Assembly (NCBI RefSeq): GCF_042668085.1
Contig: NZ_JBHVBO010000027.1
Coordinates: forward strand, 1-34,788
DNA: 34,788 bases
Direction of reading: 5' to 3'
Origin: Isoptericola sp042668085
GTDB lineage: Bacteria > Actinomycetota > Actinomycetes > Actinomycetales > Cellulomonadaceae
Notes under the pieces: generated by a model
Seen by the model: the letters and a program-made list of their open reading frames with translations, nothing else
Databases searched by the model: none
Told to the model about the DNA's origin: nothing
Made by a program: the position numbers and the translations under genes
Shown here: in pieces, positions 7,617 through 14,662 of the stretch
Layout: each line of letters begins with the position of its first letter
Position numbering within the stretch: position 1 is the first letter of the stretch

Positions 7617-8522
7617 TCAGGCGAGCACCTCGGCCGCGGCGGCGTCCCAGCGCTCCGCCCAGTCGCCGATGGGCGCGACCCCGGCGGCCCGCAGCGCGTC
7701 GTGGCCGAGCACGGAGAACGCCGGCCGCGGCGCGGGGCGCACGAACGCGTCGGACGTCGTGGGCTCCAGCGGCGTGCTCAGGCCCGCGGACGCGAGGACG
7801 CGGCCCGTGAACCCGAACCACGACGTCCGGCCCGAGGCCGTGCCGTGGTACGTGCCCGCCGGGGCGCCCGCCTCGACGAGGCGGACGATCAGGTCTGCCA
7901 GGTCGCGCGTCCAGGTGGGCTGGCCGACCTGGTCGTCCACGACCGCGAGGCGGTCTTTCTCGGCGCCGAGACGCGCCATCGTCTTCGGGAAGCAGCCGCC
8001 GTGCGCCCCGTACAGCCACGCCGTCCGCACGATCAGGTGGTCAGGCGCCTCCGCGCGCACGGCCCACTCCCCCGCGGCCTTGGTGCGCCCGTACGCGGAC
8101 ACGGGCGCCAGCGGCGCGTCCTCGGCGTAGGGGGCGGAGGCGGCGCCGTCGAACACGTAGTCGGTGGACACCTGCACCAGGCGGGCGCCCGCCGCGTGCG
8201 CGGCCCGCGCGAGGTTCGCCGCCCCGGTCGCGTTGACGCGGAACGCGTCGCCCTCGTGCGCCTCGGCGTCGTCGACCGCCGTCCACGCCGCGCAGTTGAC
8301 CACGACGTCGAACCCACGCACCGCGGCCAGGACCGCGTCGGCGTCCGTGACGTCCAGGTCGGCCCGGCCGACGCCGACGACGTCCCGGGCCTCGGCGGGG
8401 GCCCCGTCGACGCCCGTGCGGAGGCGGGCCATCAGGTCGGTCCCGAGCATCCCGGCCGCGCCGACGACCAGCCAGCGGCGGGGGGCGGGGGTGGTGGGCG
8501 GAGCCGTCGTCGTCTCGGTCAC
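7617..8522 (-). CDS. rmlD: dTDP-4-dehydrorhamnose reductase
   Basis: A 301-residue NADPH-dependent reductase that completes dTDP-L-rhamnose synthesis. After a short Thr/Pro-rich N-terminus, the Rossmann motif GAAGMLG occurs at about residue 22. Other family features are NCAAWTAVDDAE, STDYVFDG, the catalytic SAYGRTKAAGE (YxxxK), VRTAWLYG and a late YHGTASG segment. GTG 8522 was chosen because a TAGGAT -10 box ends six bases upstream with no Shine-Dalgarno, which is the geometry of a leaderless mRNA. The promoter is a 16-bp palindrome shared with rmlC, which runs the other way. In this window the four rml genes alternate in orientation (A+, D-, C+, B-). Confidence 0.96.
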   Translation of the reverse strand: MTETTTAPPTTPAPRRWLVVGAAGMLGTDLMARLRTGVDGAPAEARDVVGVGRADLDVTDADAVLAAVRGFDVVVNCAAWTAVDDAEAHEGDAFRVNATGAANLARAAHAAGARLVQVSTDYVFDGAASAPYAEDAPLAPVSAYGRTKAAGEWAVRAEAPDHLIVRTAWLYGAHGGCFPKTMARLGAEKDRLAVVDDQVGQPTWTRDLADLIVRLVEAGAPAGTYHGTASGRTSWFGFTGRVLASAGLSTPLEPTTSDAFVRPAPRPAFSVLGHDALRAAGVAPIGDWAERWDAAAAEVLA

Positions 8523-8537
8523 CGTAGGATCCTACGG
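8522..8537. promoter_or_regulatory. 16-bp perfect palindrome: bidirectional promoter of rmlD and rmlC
   Basis: CCGTAGGATCCTACGG is its own reverse complement and puts a TAGGAT -10 box on each strand (plus 8525-8530; minus 8534-8529). On the minus strand the rmlD GTG follows after six bases, so rmlD is probably leaderless. On the plus strand transcription would start near 8537 and give rmlC a leader of roughly 48 bases with an AAGGAG Shine-Dalgarno. Polymerase cannot use both boxes at once, so the two genes may compete, or the palindrome may also bind a dimeric regulator. Confidence 0.62.
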
Positions 8538-8584
8538 GCCCACCCTCCGCCGAAACACCTGGCCGACCCCGTGAAGGAGCACCC

Positions 8585-9202
8585 GTGCAGATCCGCGAGC
8601 TGACCGTCCCCGGCGCCTACGAGATCACCCCGAAGCAGCACGGCGACCCGCGCGGCGTCTTCCTCGAGTGGTTCAAGTCAGGGCCGTTCGCCGAGGCCGT
8701 CGGCCACCCCCTCGACCTGCAGCAGGCCAACGCGTCGGTGTCCGCCGCCGGCGTGCTGCGCGGCATCCACTTCGCCGACGTGCCGCCCGGCCAGGCCAAG
8801 TACGTCACCTGCGCGAAGGGCGCCGTCCTCGACGTCGTCGTCGACATCCGCGTCGGCTCCCCCACCTTCGGGCAGTGGGACTCCGTGCTGCTCGACGACG
8901 TCGACCGCCGCGCCATCTACCTCGGCGAGGGCCTCGGGCACGCGTTCATGTCCCTGGAGGACGGCTCGACCGTGCTCTACCTGTGCTCCGCGGGCTACAA
9001 CCCCGGCCACGAGCATGGGATCCACCCCCTGGACCCCGAGGTCGGCATCGCGTGGCCCACGACGGCGCGCGACGGCTCGCCGCTCACCGCGCAGCTGTCC
9101 GACAAGGACACCGCCGCCCCGAGCCTGTCCGAGGCGAAGGCCCAGGGCCTGCTGCCCACCCTCGACGCCGTCGAGGGCTACCTCGCGTCGCTCCGCGGCT
9201 GA
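8585..9202 (+). CDS. rmlC: dTDP-4-dehydrorhamnose 3,5-epimerase
   Basis: A 205-residue cupin-fold epimerase acting on dTDP-4-keto-6-deoxyglucose, the third step of dTDP-L-rhamnose synthesis. It shows HGDPRGVFLEWF near residue 19, NASVSAAGVLRGIHF with the catalytic His, KYVTCAKGAVLDVVVDIR with the conserved Lys and Asp residues, and YLGEGLGHAFMSLEDGS. Length is normal for the family. GTG 8585 has AAGGAG (8574-8579) five bases upstream, a clear ribosome-binding site. It is transcribed away from rmlD out of the shared palindromic promoter and converges with rmlB, whose stop is 18 bases past its own. Confidence 0.96.
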   Translation: MQIRELTVPGAYEITPKQHGDPRGVFLEWFKSGPFAEAVGHPLDLQQANASVSAAGVLRGIHFADVPPGQAKYVTCAKGAVLDVVVDIRVGSPTFGQWDSVLLDDVDRRAIYLGEGLGHAFMSLEDGSTVLYLCSAGYNPGHEHGIHPLDPEVGIAWPTTARDGSPLTAQLSDKDTAAPSLSEAKAQGLLPTLDAVEGYLASLRG

Positions 9203-9220
9203 CGCCGCGCCGCACCGCGC

Positions 9221-10216
9221 CTACTGGCCGGTGCGGGCGTACTTGGCCTCGACGGCGGCCTTCGCCGGGCGCCACCAGTCCTCGTTCTCCCGGTACCAGT
9301 CGACGGTCGCGGCGAGGCCGGTGCGGAAGTCGGTGTACGCGGGGGTCCAGCCGAGCTCGGTGCGCAGCTTCGTGGCGTCGATGGCGTAGCGCAGGTCGTG
9401 GCCGGGGCGGTCGGCGACGTGGTCGAAGTCGTCCGCGTCGCGCCCGAACAGCTCGTTCAGGGTGCGGACCACCTCGAGGTTGTTCGTCTCGCCGTCGGCG
9501 CCGATGAGGTACGTCTCCCCGACGCGGCCGCGGTCGATGATCGCCCACACGGCGGTGTTGTGGTCGTGGACGTGGATCCAGTCGCGCACGTTCAGCCCCG
9601 CCCCGTACAGGCGGGGGCGGATCCCGTCGATGAGGTTGGTGATCTGGCGCGGGATGAACTTCTCCACGTGCTGGTAGGGGCCGTAGTTGTTCGAGCAGTT
9701 CGAGATCGTGGCCTCGATGCCGAACGAGCGCACCCAGGCGCGCACCAGCAGGTCCGAGCCGGCCTTCGTGGACGAGTACGGGCTGGACGGGTTGTACGGC
9801 GTGGTCGGGGTGAACTTCTCGTCGCCCTCCAGCGGCAGGTCGCCGTACACCTCGTCCGTGGAGATGTGGTGGTACCGCACGCCGTGGCGACGCACCGCCT
9901 CCAGCAGGGTGAACGTGCCCACCACGTTGGTCTGCACGAACGGCGACGGGTCCGTCAGCGAGTTGTCGTTGTGCGACTCCGCGGCGAAGTGCACGACGAC
10001 GTCCGCGTCCGCGACGAGGCCGTCCACCAGCTCCGCGTCGGTGATCGACCCCTGCACGAAGTTCACCCGGTCCGCGACCGGCGCCAGCGACGACCGGTCC
10101 CCGGCGTACGTCAGCGCGTCCAGCACCGTCACCACGGCGTCCGGGCGCTCCGCCACCGTCTGCTGGACGAAGTTCGCTCCGATGAAACCGGCACCGCCGG
10201 TGACGAGGACCCGCAT
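9221..10216 (-). CDS. rmlB: dTDP-glucose 4,6-dehydratase
   Basis: A 331-residue NAD+-dependent extended short-chain dehydrogenase that converts dTDP-glucose to dTDP-4-keto-6-deoxyglucose, the second step toward dTDP-rhamnose. It has the Rossmann motif GGAGFIGANFV at about 7-17, HFAAESHNDNS, the catalytic STDEVYGDL and YSSTKAGSD (YxxxK), SNCSNNYGPYQ and GLNVRDWIHVHDH. ATG 10216 begins MRVLVTGG, the normal N-terminus. The reading frame is open upstream but runs through an antisense frame of ugd with no domain, so that extension was rejected. It lies 35 bases downstream of ugd on the same strand and is probably co-transcribed with it. Confidence 0.96.
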   Translation of the reverse strand: MRVLVTGGAGFIGANFVQQTVAERPDAVVTVLDALTYAGDRSSLAPVADRVNFVQGSITDAELVDGLVADADVVVHFAAESHNDNSLTDPSPFVQTNVVGTFTLLEAVRRHGVRYHHISTDEVYGDLPLEGDEKFTPTTPYNPSSPYSSTKAGSDLLVRAWVRSFGIEATISNCSNNYGPYQHVEKFIPRQITNLIDGIRPRLYGAGLNVRDWIHVHDHNTAVWAIIDRGRVGETYLIGADGETNNLEVVRTLNELFGRDADDFDHVADRPGHDLRYAIDATKLRTELGWTPAYTDFRTGLAATVDWYRENEDWWRPAKAAVEAKYARTGQ

Positions 10217-10251
10217 GACAACCTGCACCAATCTGTGGGGGAACGACCGGC

Positions 10252-11565
10252 TCAGCGCCGGCCGAGAGCACGATACTGCCAGCCGCTGCCGGTCCACGCG
10301 GCGCGGTCCAGGGCGTTGCGGCCGTCGAGGATGGTGCGCTGCGCGACGAGCGTGCCCACCTGCTCCGGGTCGAGGTCGCGGTACTGCTTCCACTCCGTGA
10401 GGAGCAGGACGGCGTCCGCGCCGGCGAGCGCGGCCTCCAGGTCCCGCTCGTAGTGGAGGTGCGGCTGCTTCGCGCGGGCGTTCTCGATGGCCTGCGGGTC
10501 GTGCACCGTGACGACGGCGCCCAGCTCCGCCAGGCGCGCCGCGACGTCGAGTGCGGGCGAGTCGCGCACGTCGTCGCTGTCCGGCTTGAACGCGGCGCCG
10601 AGCACCGTGACCTCCGCGCCGTCGACCGTCCCGCCCAGCACCTCGGATGCGAGGTCCACCATGCGGGTGCGACGGCGCGTGTTGATGGCGTCCACCTCGC
10701 CGAGGAAGGCGACGGCGTCGCCCGCCCCGAGCTCGTCGGCGCGGGCGCGGAAGGCCCGGATGTCCTTGGGGAGGCAGCCGCCCCCGAAGCCCAGCCCCGC
10801 GTTGAGGAAGCGGCGCCCGATGCGGGCGTCGTACCCGATCGCGTCCGCGAGGCGGGCGACGTCGCCGCCCGCCACCTCGCACAGCTCCGCCATGGCGTTG
10901 ATGAAGGAGATCTTCGTGGCGAGGAACGAGTTGGCGGCGACCTTCACCAGCTCCGCCGTCGGGTAGTCCGTGACGATGCGCGGCACGCCCTCCGCGAGCG
11001 GCGCGGCGTAGACCGCGTCGAGGGCCGCCGTGGCCCGCTCCCCCGTCGTGTCGTCGGGCACGCCGTAGACGAGACGGTCGGGGTGCAGCGTGTCCTGCAC
11101 GGCGAACCCCTCGCGCAGGAACTCCGGGTTCCAGGCGAGCACCGCGCCCGGCCGCGCGGCCGCGACGACACCCGCGAGGCGCTGCGCGGTGCCCACGGGA
11201 ACCGTGGACTTGCCCACCACGATCTCACCCGCACCGAGGTGCTCGACCAGCTCCCCCACCGCGGCGTCGACGAAGGTGAGGTCGGCCGCCGGACCGTCCT
11301 TCCGTTGCGGCGTCCCGACGCACACGAAGTGCACCTGCGCGCCGGCGACCGCTGCCATGTCGGTCGAGACGGTGAGCCGGCCCGTCCCCGTGACCTGCGA
11401 CAACAGGTCGTCCAGCCCCGGCTCGAAGAACGGCGCCTTGCCCGCGGCGAGCGCATCCACCCGCTGCGCATCAACGTCGACCCCCACCACGTCGTGCCCG
11501 AGGTGAGCCAGGCTCGCCGCGTGCACCGCGCCGAGGTACCCGAGACCGACCACCGAGATCCTCAC
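10252..11565 (-). CDS. ugd: UDP-glucose 6-dehydrogenase
   Basis: This 437-residue cytoplasmic enzyme oxidises UDP-glucose to UDP-glucuronate with two NAD+. It has VGLGYLG (6-12) for NAD binding, VCVGTPQ, GKSTVPVGT, NPEFLREG (146-153), a Lys-containing KVAANSFLATKISFINA segment and the catalytic Cys264 in GFGGGCLPKD. The C-terminal domain has GAAFKPDSDDVRDSPA and LLTEWKQY. The NPEFLREG and GGGCLPKD forms point to UDP-glucose dehydrogenase rather than the WecC type found at 31348-32625. GTG 11565 has a GGAAGGA ribosome-binding site eight bases upstream. A minus-strand TACGGT (11605-11600) could be its -10 box. It diverges from wzm and is followed by rmlB. The product could feed a glucuronic-acid residue of the glycan. 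Confidence 0.94.
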   Translation of the reverse strand: MRISVVGLGYLGAVHAASLAHLGHDVVGVDVDAQRVDALAAGKAPFFEPGLDDLLSQVTGTGRLTVSTDMAAVAGAQVHFVCVGTPQRKDGPAADLTFVDAAVGELVEHLGAGEIVVGKSTVPVGTAQRLAGVVAAARPGAVLAWNPEFLREGFAVQDTLHPDRLVYGVPDDTTGERATAALDAVYAAPLAEGVPRIVTDYPTAELVKVAANSFLATKISFINAMAELCEVAGGDVARLADAIGYDARIGRRFLNAGLGFGGGCLPKDIRAFRARADELGAGDAVAFLGEVDAINTRRRTRMVDLASEVLGGTVDGAEVTVLGAAFKPDSDDVRDSPALDVAARLAELGAVVTVHDPQAIENARAKQPHLHYERDLEAALAGADAVLLLTEWKQYRDLDPEQVGTLVAQRTILDGRNALDRAAWTGSGWQYRALGRR

Positions 11566-11599
11566 GCTTGCCGTCCTTCCCTCTGGGCGAATCGTGGAG

Positions 11600-11627
11600 A
11601 CCGTAGCGCACCGAGGCGCCCTAGGAT
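11600..11627. promoter_or_regulatory. Divergent promoter region between ugd and wzm
   Basis: On the plus strand TAGGAT (11622-11627) lies seven bases before ATG 11635 of wzm, with no Shine-Dalgarno between them, so wzm looks leaderless. On the minus strand TACGGT (11605-11600) would give ugd a leader of about 28 bases that includes its ribosome-binding site. No clear -35 boxes are visible on either strand. The spacer between the two genes is 69 bases. Confidence 0.48.
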
Positions 11628-11634
11628 GCGGGCG

Positions 11635-12561
11635 ATGGAACATGAGGCGGAGGTTCAACAGGGCGCAGCGCGCCCGACCGACCTGTACGCCGAACTCTTC
11701 GGGAAAAACGCGTCGACCCTCGAGGTCGTCTCGACAGGCAGACTCGCTCCGGTCGGCGCACGCCCACCGATCCGTACTTACCTCGGCCAGATCTGGAAGC
11801 GGCGACACTTCCTGTGGGCAGAGGCCCGCGCGAAGGTCACCAGCGGTACGCGCGAAACCTTGCTCGGTCAGGCGTGGCTCGTCGTGAACCCCATGCTCAA
11901 CGGGCTCGCGTACTACCTCATCTTCGGCCTCGTCCTGGGCGCCAAGGCTGGCATCGAGAACTTCATCGGCTACCTGATCATCGGTGTCTTCCTCTTCCAG
12001 TTCACGTCCCAGAGCGTGGTGAACGGCGCGAAGTCGATCTCCAGCGGCCGGAACCTCATCCGAGCGTTCGCCTTTCCCAGGGCGTCGCTGCCCGTCTCCG
12101 TGGTGCTGCGAGGGGTCCTCAACCTCGCCCCGGCGCTGGGAGCCATGTTCGTGCTGCTCGTGACCCTGCCGGAGAAGGAGCACTGGACGGCTGCAGCGGC
12201 GTTCTTTCCCGTCGTCCTGGCACTACAGGTCCTGTTCGTCACGGGCCTGGCACTCCTGCTGGCCCGCGCCGCGTCCGCCCTTCCTGATTTGAACCAGCTG
12301 ATCAGCGTGCTGATGCGGTTCTGGCTCTACGGGTCCGCGGTCTTCTTCTCGATCGAGCGGTTCGAGAACTACCCGTGGATCGTCGGCATCATGGAAGCGA
12401 ACCCCATGTACATGGTGCTCGACGCCGCTCGGGACACGCTGCTGTACGGCGCTGTCCCCGCCCTCTCTACGTGGATCGGGCTGAGCGCCTGGGCGGTCGG
12501 GACCTTGCTGGTGGGTTTCCTCGTCTTCTGGCAGGCGGAGGAGTCGTATGGCCGTGTCTGA
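11635..12561 (+). CDS. wzm: ABC-2 type polysaccharide exporter, membrane subunit
   Basis: A 308-residue permease of the Wzm/TagG/RfbA type. After about 45 cytoplasmic residues there is a typical amphipathic segment (IRTYLGQIWKRRHFLWAEAR), then WLVVNPMLNGLAYYLIFGLVLG and further hydrophobic segments consistent with six transmembrane helices. With the following ATPase it would move a complete undecaprenyl-pyrophosphate-linked glycan to the outer face of the membrane. ATG 11635 was chosen because TAGGAT lies seven bases upstream. ATG 11626, in the same frame, would overlap that box. The gene overlaps wzt by 14 bases. Use of this exporter means the chain is built fully in the cytoplasm, so no Wzx/Wzy pair is expected. 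Confidence 0.93.
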   Translation: MEHEAEVQQGAARPTDLYAELFGKNASTLEVVSTGRLAPVGARPPIRTYLGQIWKRRHFLWAEARAKVTSGTRETLLGQAWLVVNPMLNGLAYYLIFGLVLGAKAGIENFIGYLIIGVFLFQFTSQSVVNGAKSISSGRNLIRAFAFPRASLPVSVVLRGVLNLAPALGAMFVLLVTLPEKEHWTAAAAFFPVVLALQVLFVTGLALLLARAASALPDLNQLISVLMRFWLYGSAVFFSIERFENYPWIVGIMEANPMYMVLDAARDTLLYGAVPALSTWIGLSAWAVGTLLVGFLVFWQAEESYGRV

Positions 12562-13501
12562 CCTCGCCGTCGCCGACCCCTTCGCTCAGGCCACCGTGGC
12601 GGTGCAGGACGTGAGCGTGCGCTACCGGGTGCCGTCCACCGACGCAGCGGAGCGCCGTCGGCGGGCCAACCCGCTCTTGAAGGCAGCCCGTACCGTGCTG
12701 GGCAACGACCCCAAGGTGCTCGTGCGTGCCCTCTCCGGCATCTCGTTCGTCGCCCGTTCAGGCGAACAGATCGGGTTGGTGGGTCAGAACGGCTCCGGCA
12801 AGAGCACCCTCCTGCGCATCATCGCCGGCCTCGAGAACCCTGCCAAGGGTCGAGTGCTCGCCGAGAGCACCCCAGTGCTCATCGGCGTCAATGCCGCCCT
12901 CGTTCCTGACCTGTCCGGCGAGGAGAACATCCGCCTCGGCTGCCTCGCCATGGGTCTCACCCCCGCGCAGGCGGAGGCAGCCGTGCCTGACGTCAAAGAG
13001 CTCGCCGGCCTCGGCAAGTCGATCTACCTGCCGATGAAGACGTACTCGTCCGGCATGGGTGCGCGGCTGCGCTTCGCGATCGCGACCGCATCCAACCCGC
13101 ACATACTCCTGATCGACGAGGCCCTGGCCACCGGCGACGCCGCCTTCAAGGAGCGCAGCGAGGCCCGGATGCAGAGGCTGCGCCAGAGCGCCGGCACCGT
13201 CTTCCTGGTGTCGCACGCCGCGCAGACCATCGAGGAGAGCTGCACCCGGGCCATCTGGCTCAACCACGGGCGCCTCGTCCTCGACGGACCTGCCCAAGAC
13301 GTCGCGTTGCGCTACCGCAAGTGGGCCTGGGCTGTCGCGAAGGACAGGCCCGAGGAAGCGAAGCTGATCATCGAGACGGCCTTCACCGAGCGCGAGCAGA
13401 CCACGGTCCGGGTGGAGGAGTCCCGGTCCAGCCGTCTGTACACTGCCCGTCACGTGAGGCCCCCGAGCGCCTCCTCGAGGCGCACCAAGGGAGGGCGATA
13501 G
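12548..13501 (+). CDS. wzt: ABC polysaccharide exporter, ATP-binding subunit
   Basis: A 317-residue ATPase partner of Wzm, of the Wzt/TagH/RfbE group. Walker A is GQNGSGKST (79-87), the signature is YSSGM (166-170) and Walker B is ILLIDEA (186-192), followed by the TGDAAFKERS D-loop region and the switch His in LVSHA. The last 65 residues are a short basic, Ser/Arg-rich tail. The large C-terminal carbohydrate-binding domain seen in some Wzt proteins is absent, so export probably does not depend on recognising a terminal cap. It starts inside the end of wzm. An AAGGGAGGG sequence at its 3' end serves as ribosome-binding site for wecB. Confidence 0.94.
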   Translation: MAVSDLAVADPFAQATVAVQDVSVRYRVPSTDAAERRRRANPLLKAARTVLGNDPKVLVRALSGISFVARSGEQIGLVGQNGSGKSTLLRIIAGLENPAKGRVLAESTPVLIGVNAALVPDLSGEENIRLGCLAMGLTPAQAEAAVPDVKELAGLGKSIYLPMKTYSSGMGARLRFAIATASNPHILLIDEALATGDAAFKERSEARMQRLRQSAGTVFLVSHAAQTIEESCTRAIWLNHGRLVLDGPAQDVALRYRKWAWAVAKDRPEEAKLIIETAFTEREQTTVRVEESRSSRLYTARHVRPPSASSRRTKGGR

Positions 13502-13504
13502 CGG

Positions 13505-14662
13505 ATGCGGCCGCGTGTCATGACCGTCTACGGCACTCGCCCGGAGGCCATCAAGGTCGCCCCTGTGATCCAGGAGCTTCAACGCAGCGACACGCTGTCC
13601 GCGATCACGGTCGTCACCGGACAGCACCGGGAGATGCTCGACCAGGTCAATCACCTCTTCGGGATCGTCCCGGACCACGACCTCGACATCTTCGAGCACG
13701 GCGCATCTCTGTCTCGGATCGTGTCACGCGTGCTCGACCGCATCGATCCGGTCCTCGAGGCCGAGCGGCCCGCTGCCCTGATCGTCCAGGGTGATACCTC
13801 GACGTCGGCGGCTGCGGCGCTGGGCGCCTTTCACCACGGGATCCCGGTGGTGCACCTGGAGGCGGGGCTGCGCTCAGGAGACCTACGCTCTCCGTTCCCC
13901 GAAGAAGCGAACCGCCGCCTCACGTCGCAGCTCGCATCACTCCACCTCGCACCGACCGCCGCGAGCCGTGCCAACCTCGTCCGCGAGGCCATCTCCGAGC
14001 ACGCGGTGGTCGTCACGGGGAACACGGTCATCGACGCCCTTCTCACCGCCGCGGGAAAGGCCTCGTCGTTCAGCGATCCTGTGCTGGAGCGAGTGACCTC
14101 GGGCAGTCGACGGATCGTCCTGGTCACCACACATCGGCGTGAGAACTGGGGGACTGCGATGCAGGGAATCGGGCGCGCGCTCGCGAGCATCGCCGATGCC
14201 TTCCCGGACGTCGAGGTCGTGGTCCCCCTGCACAGGAACCCGGTCGTCCGGGAGGCCCTCGCGCCCCACCTGGACGGTCGGCCCAACGTGACGCTGGTCG
14301 AACCCTTGGCCTATGCCGAGTTCACCCGGCTGCTCGCGCTCGCCAGTGTCGTCCTGACCGACTCCGGGGGGATACAGGAAGAGGCACCCAGTCTCGGCAA
14401 GCCTGTACTCGTCCTGCGAGAGAACACCGAGCGGCCCGAAGCGGTAGCGGCCGGCACCGTCCGGCTCATCGGGACCGACACCGACACGATCGTGCACGAG
14501 ACCTCGATCCTTCTCTCGGATCCTGCTGCTTACGAGGCGATGGCGCGCGCGACGAACCCCTATGGCGACGGACGCGGAGCGTTTCGTTCCGTCGCCGCGA
14601 TCACCCACATGCTCGGCCTCGGGGACCGCCCGGCCGACTGGGTCACAGAAGGACGACCATGA
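13505..14662 (+). CDS. wecB: UDP-N-acetylglucosamine 2-epimerase, non-hydrolysing
   Basis: A 385-residue GT-B-like enzyme that interconverts UDP-GlcNAc and UDP-ManNAc. The N-terminus TVYGTRPEAIK (7-17), VTGQHREML, QGDTSTS with Asp97, VHLEAGLRSGD with Glu119, FPEEANRR with Glu133/134, VTTHRRENWG and LTDSGGIQEEAPSLGKPVLVLRENTERPE are all diagnostic. ATG 13505 follows AAGGGAGGG (13487-13495) by nine bases. The stop overlaps the next start (ATGA). Its partner WecC is encoded about 17 kb away on the other strand, and together they would make UDP-ManNAcA for the glycan. Confidence 0.96.
   Translation: MRPRVMTVYGTRPEAIKVAPVIQELQRSDTLSAITVVTGQHREMLDQVNHLFGIVPDHDLDIFEHGASLSRIVSRVLDRIDPVLEAERPAALIVQGDTSTSAAAALGAFHHGIPVVHLEAGLRSGDLRSPFPEEANRRLTSQLASLHLAPTAASRANLVREAISEHAVVVTGNTVIDALLTAAGKASSFSDPVLERVTSGSRRIVLVTTHRRENWGTAMQGIGRALASIADAFPDVEVVVPLHRNPVVREALAPHLDGRPNVTLVEPLAYAEFTRLLALASVVLTDSGGIQEEAPSLGKPVLVLRENTERPEAVAAGTVRLIGTDTDTIVHETSILLSDPAAYEAMARATNPYGDGRGAFRSVAAITHMLGLGDRPADWVTEGRP

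Noticed and set aside
10453..11634. Upstream extension of the wzm frame across ugd
   Set aside because: The extension has no recognisable sequence and is antisense to a clear Ugd; TAGGAT seven bases before ATG 11635 fits the real start.
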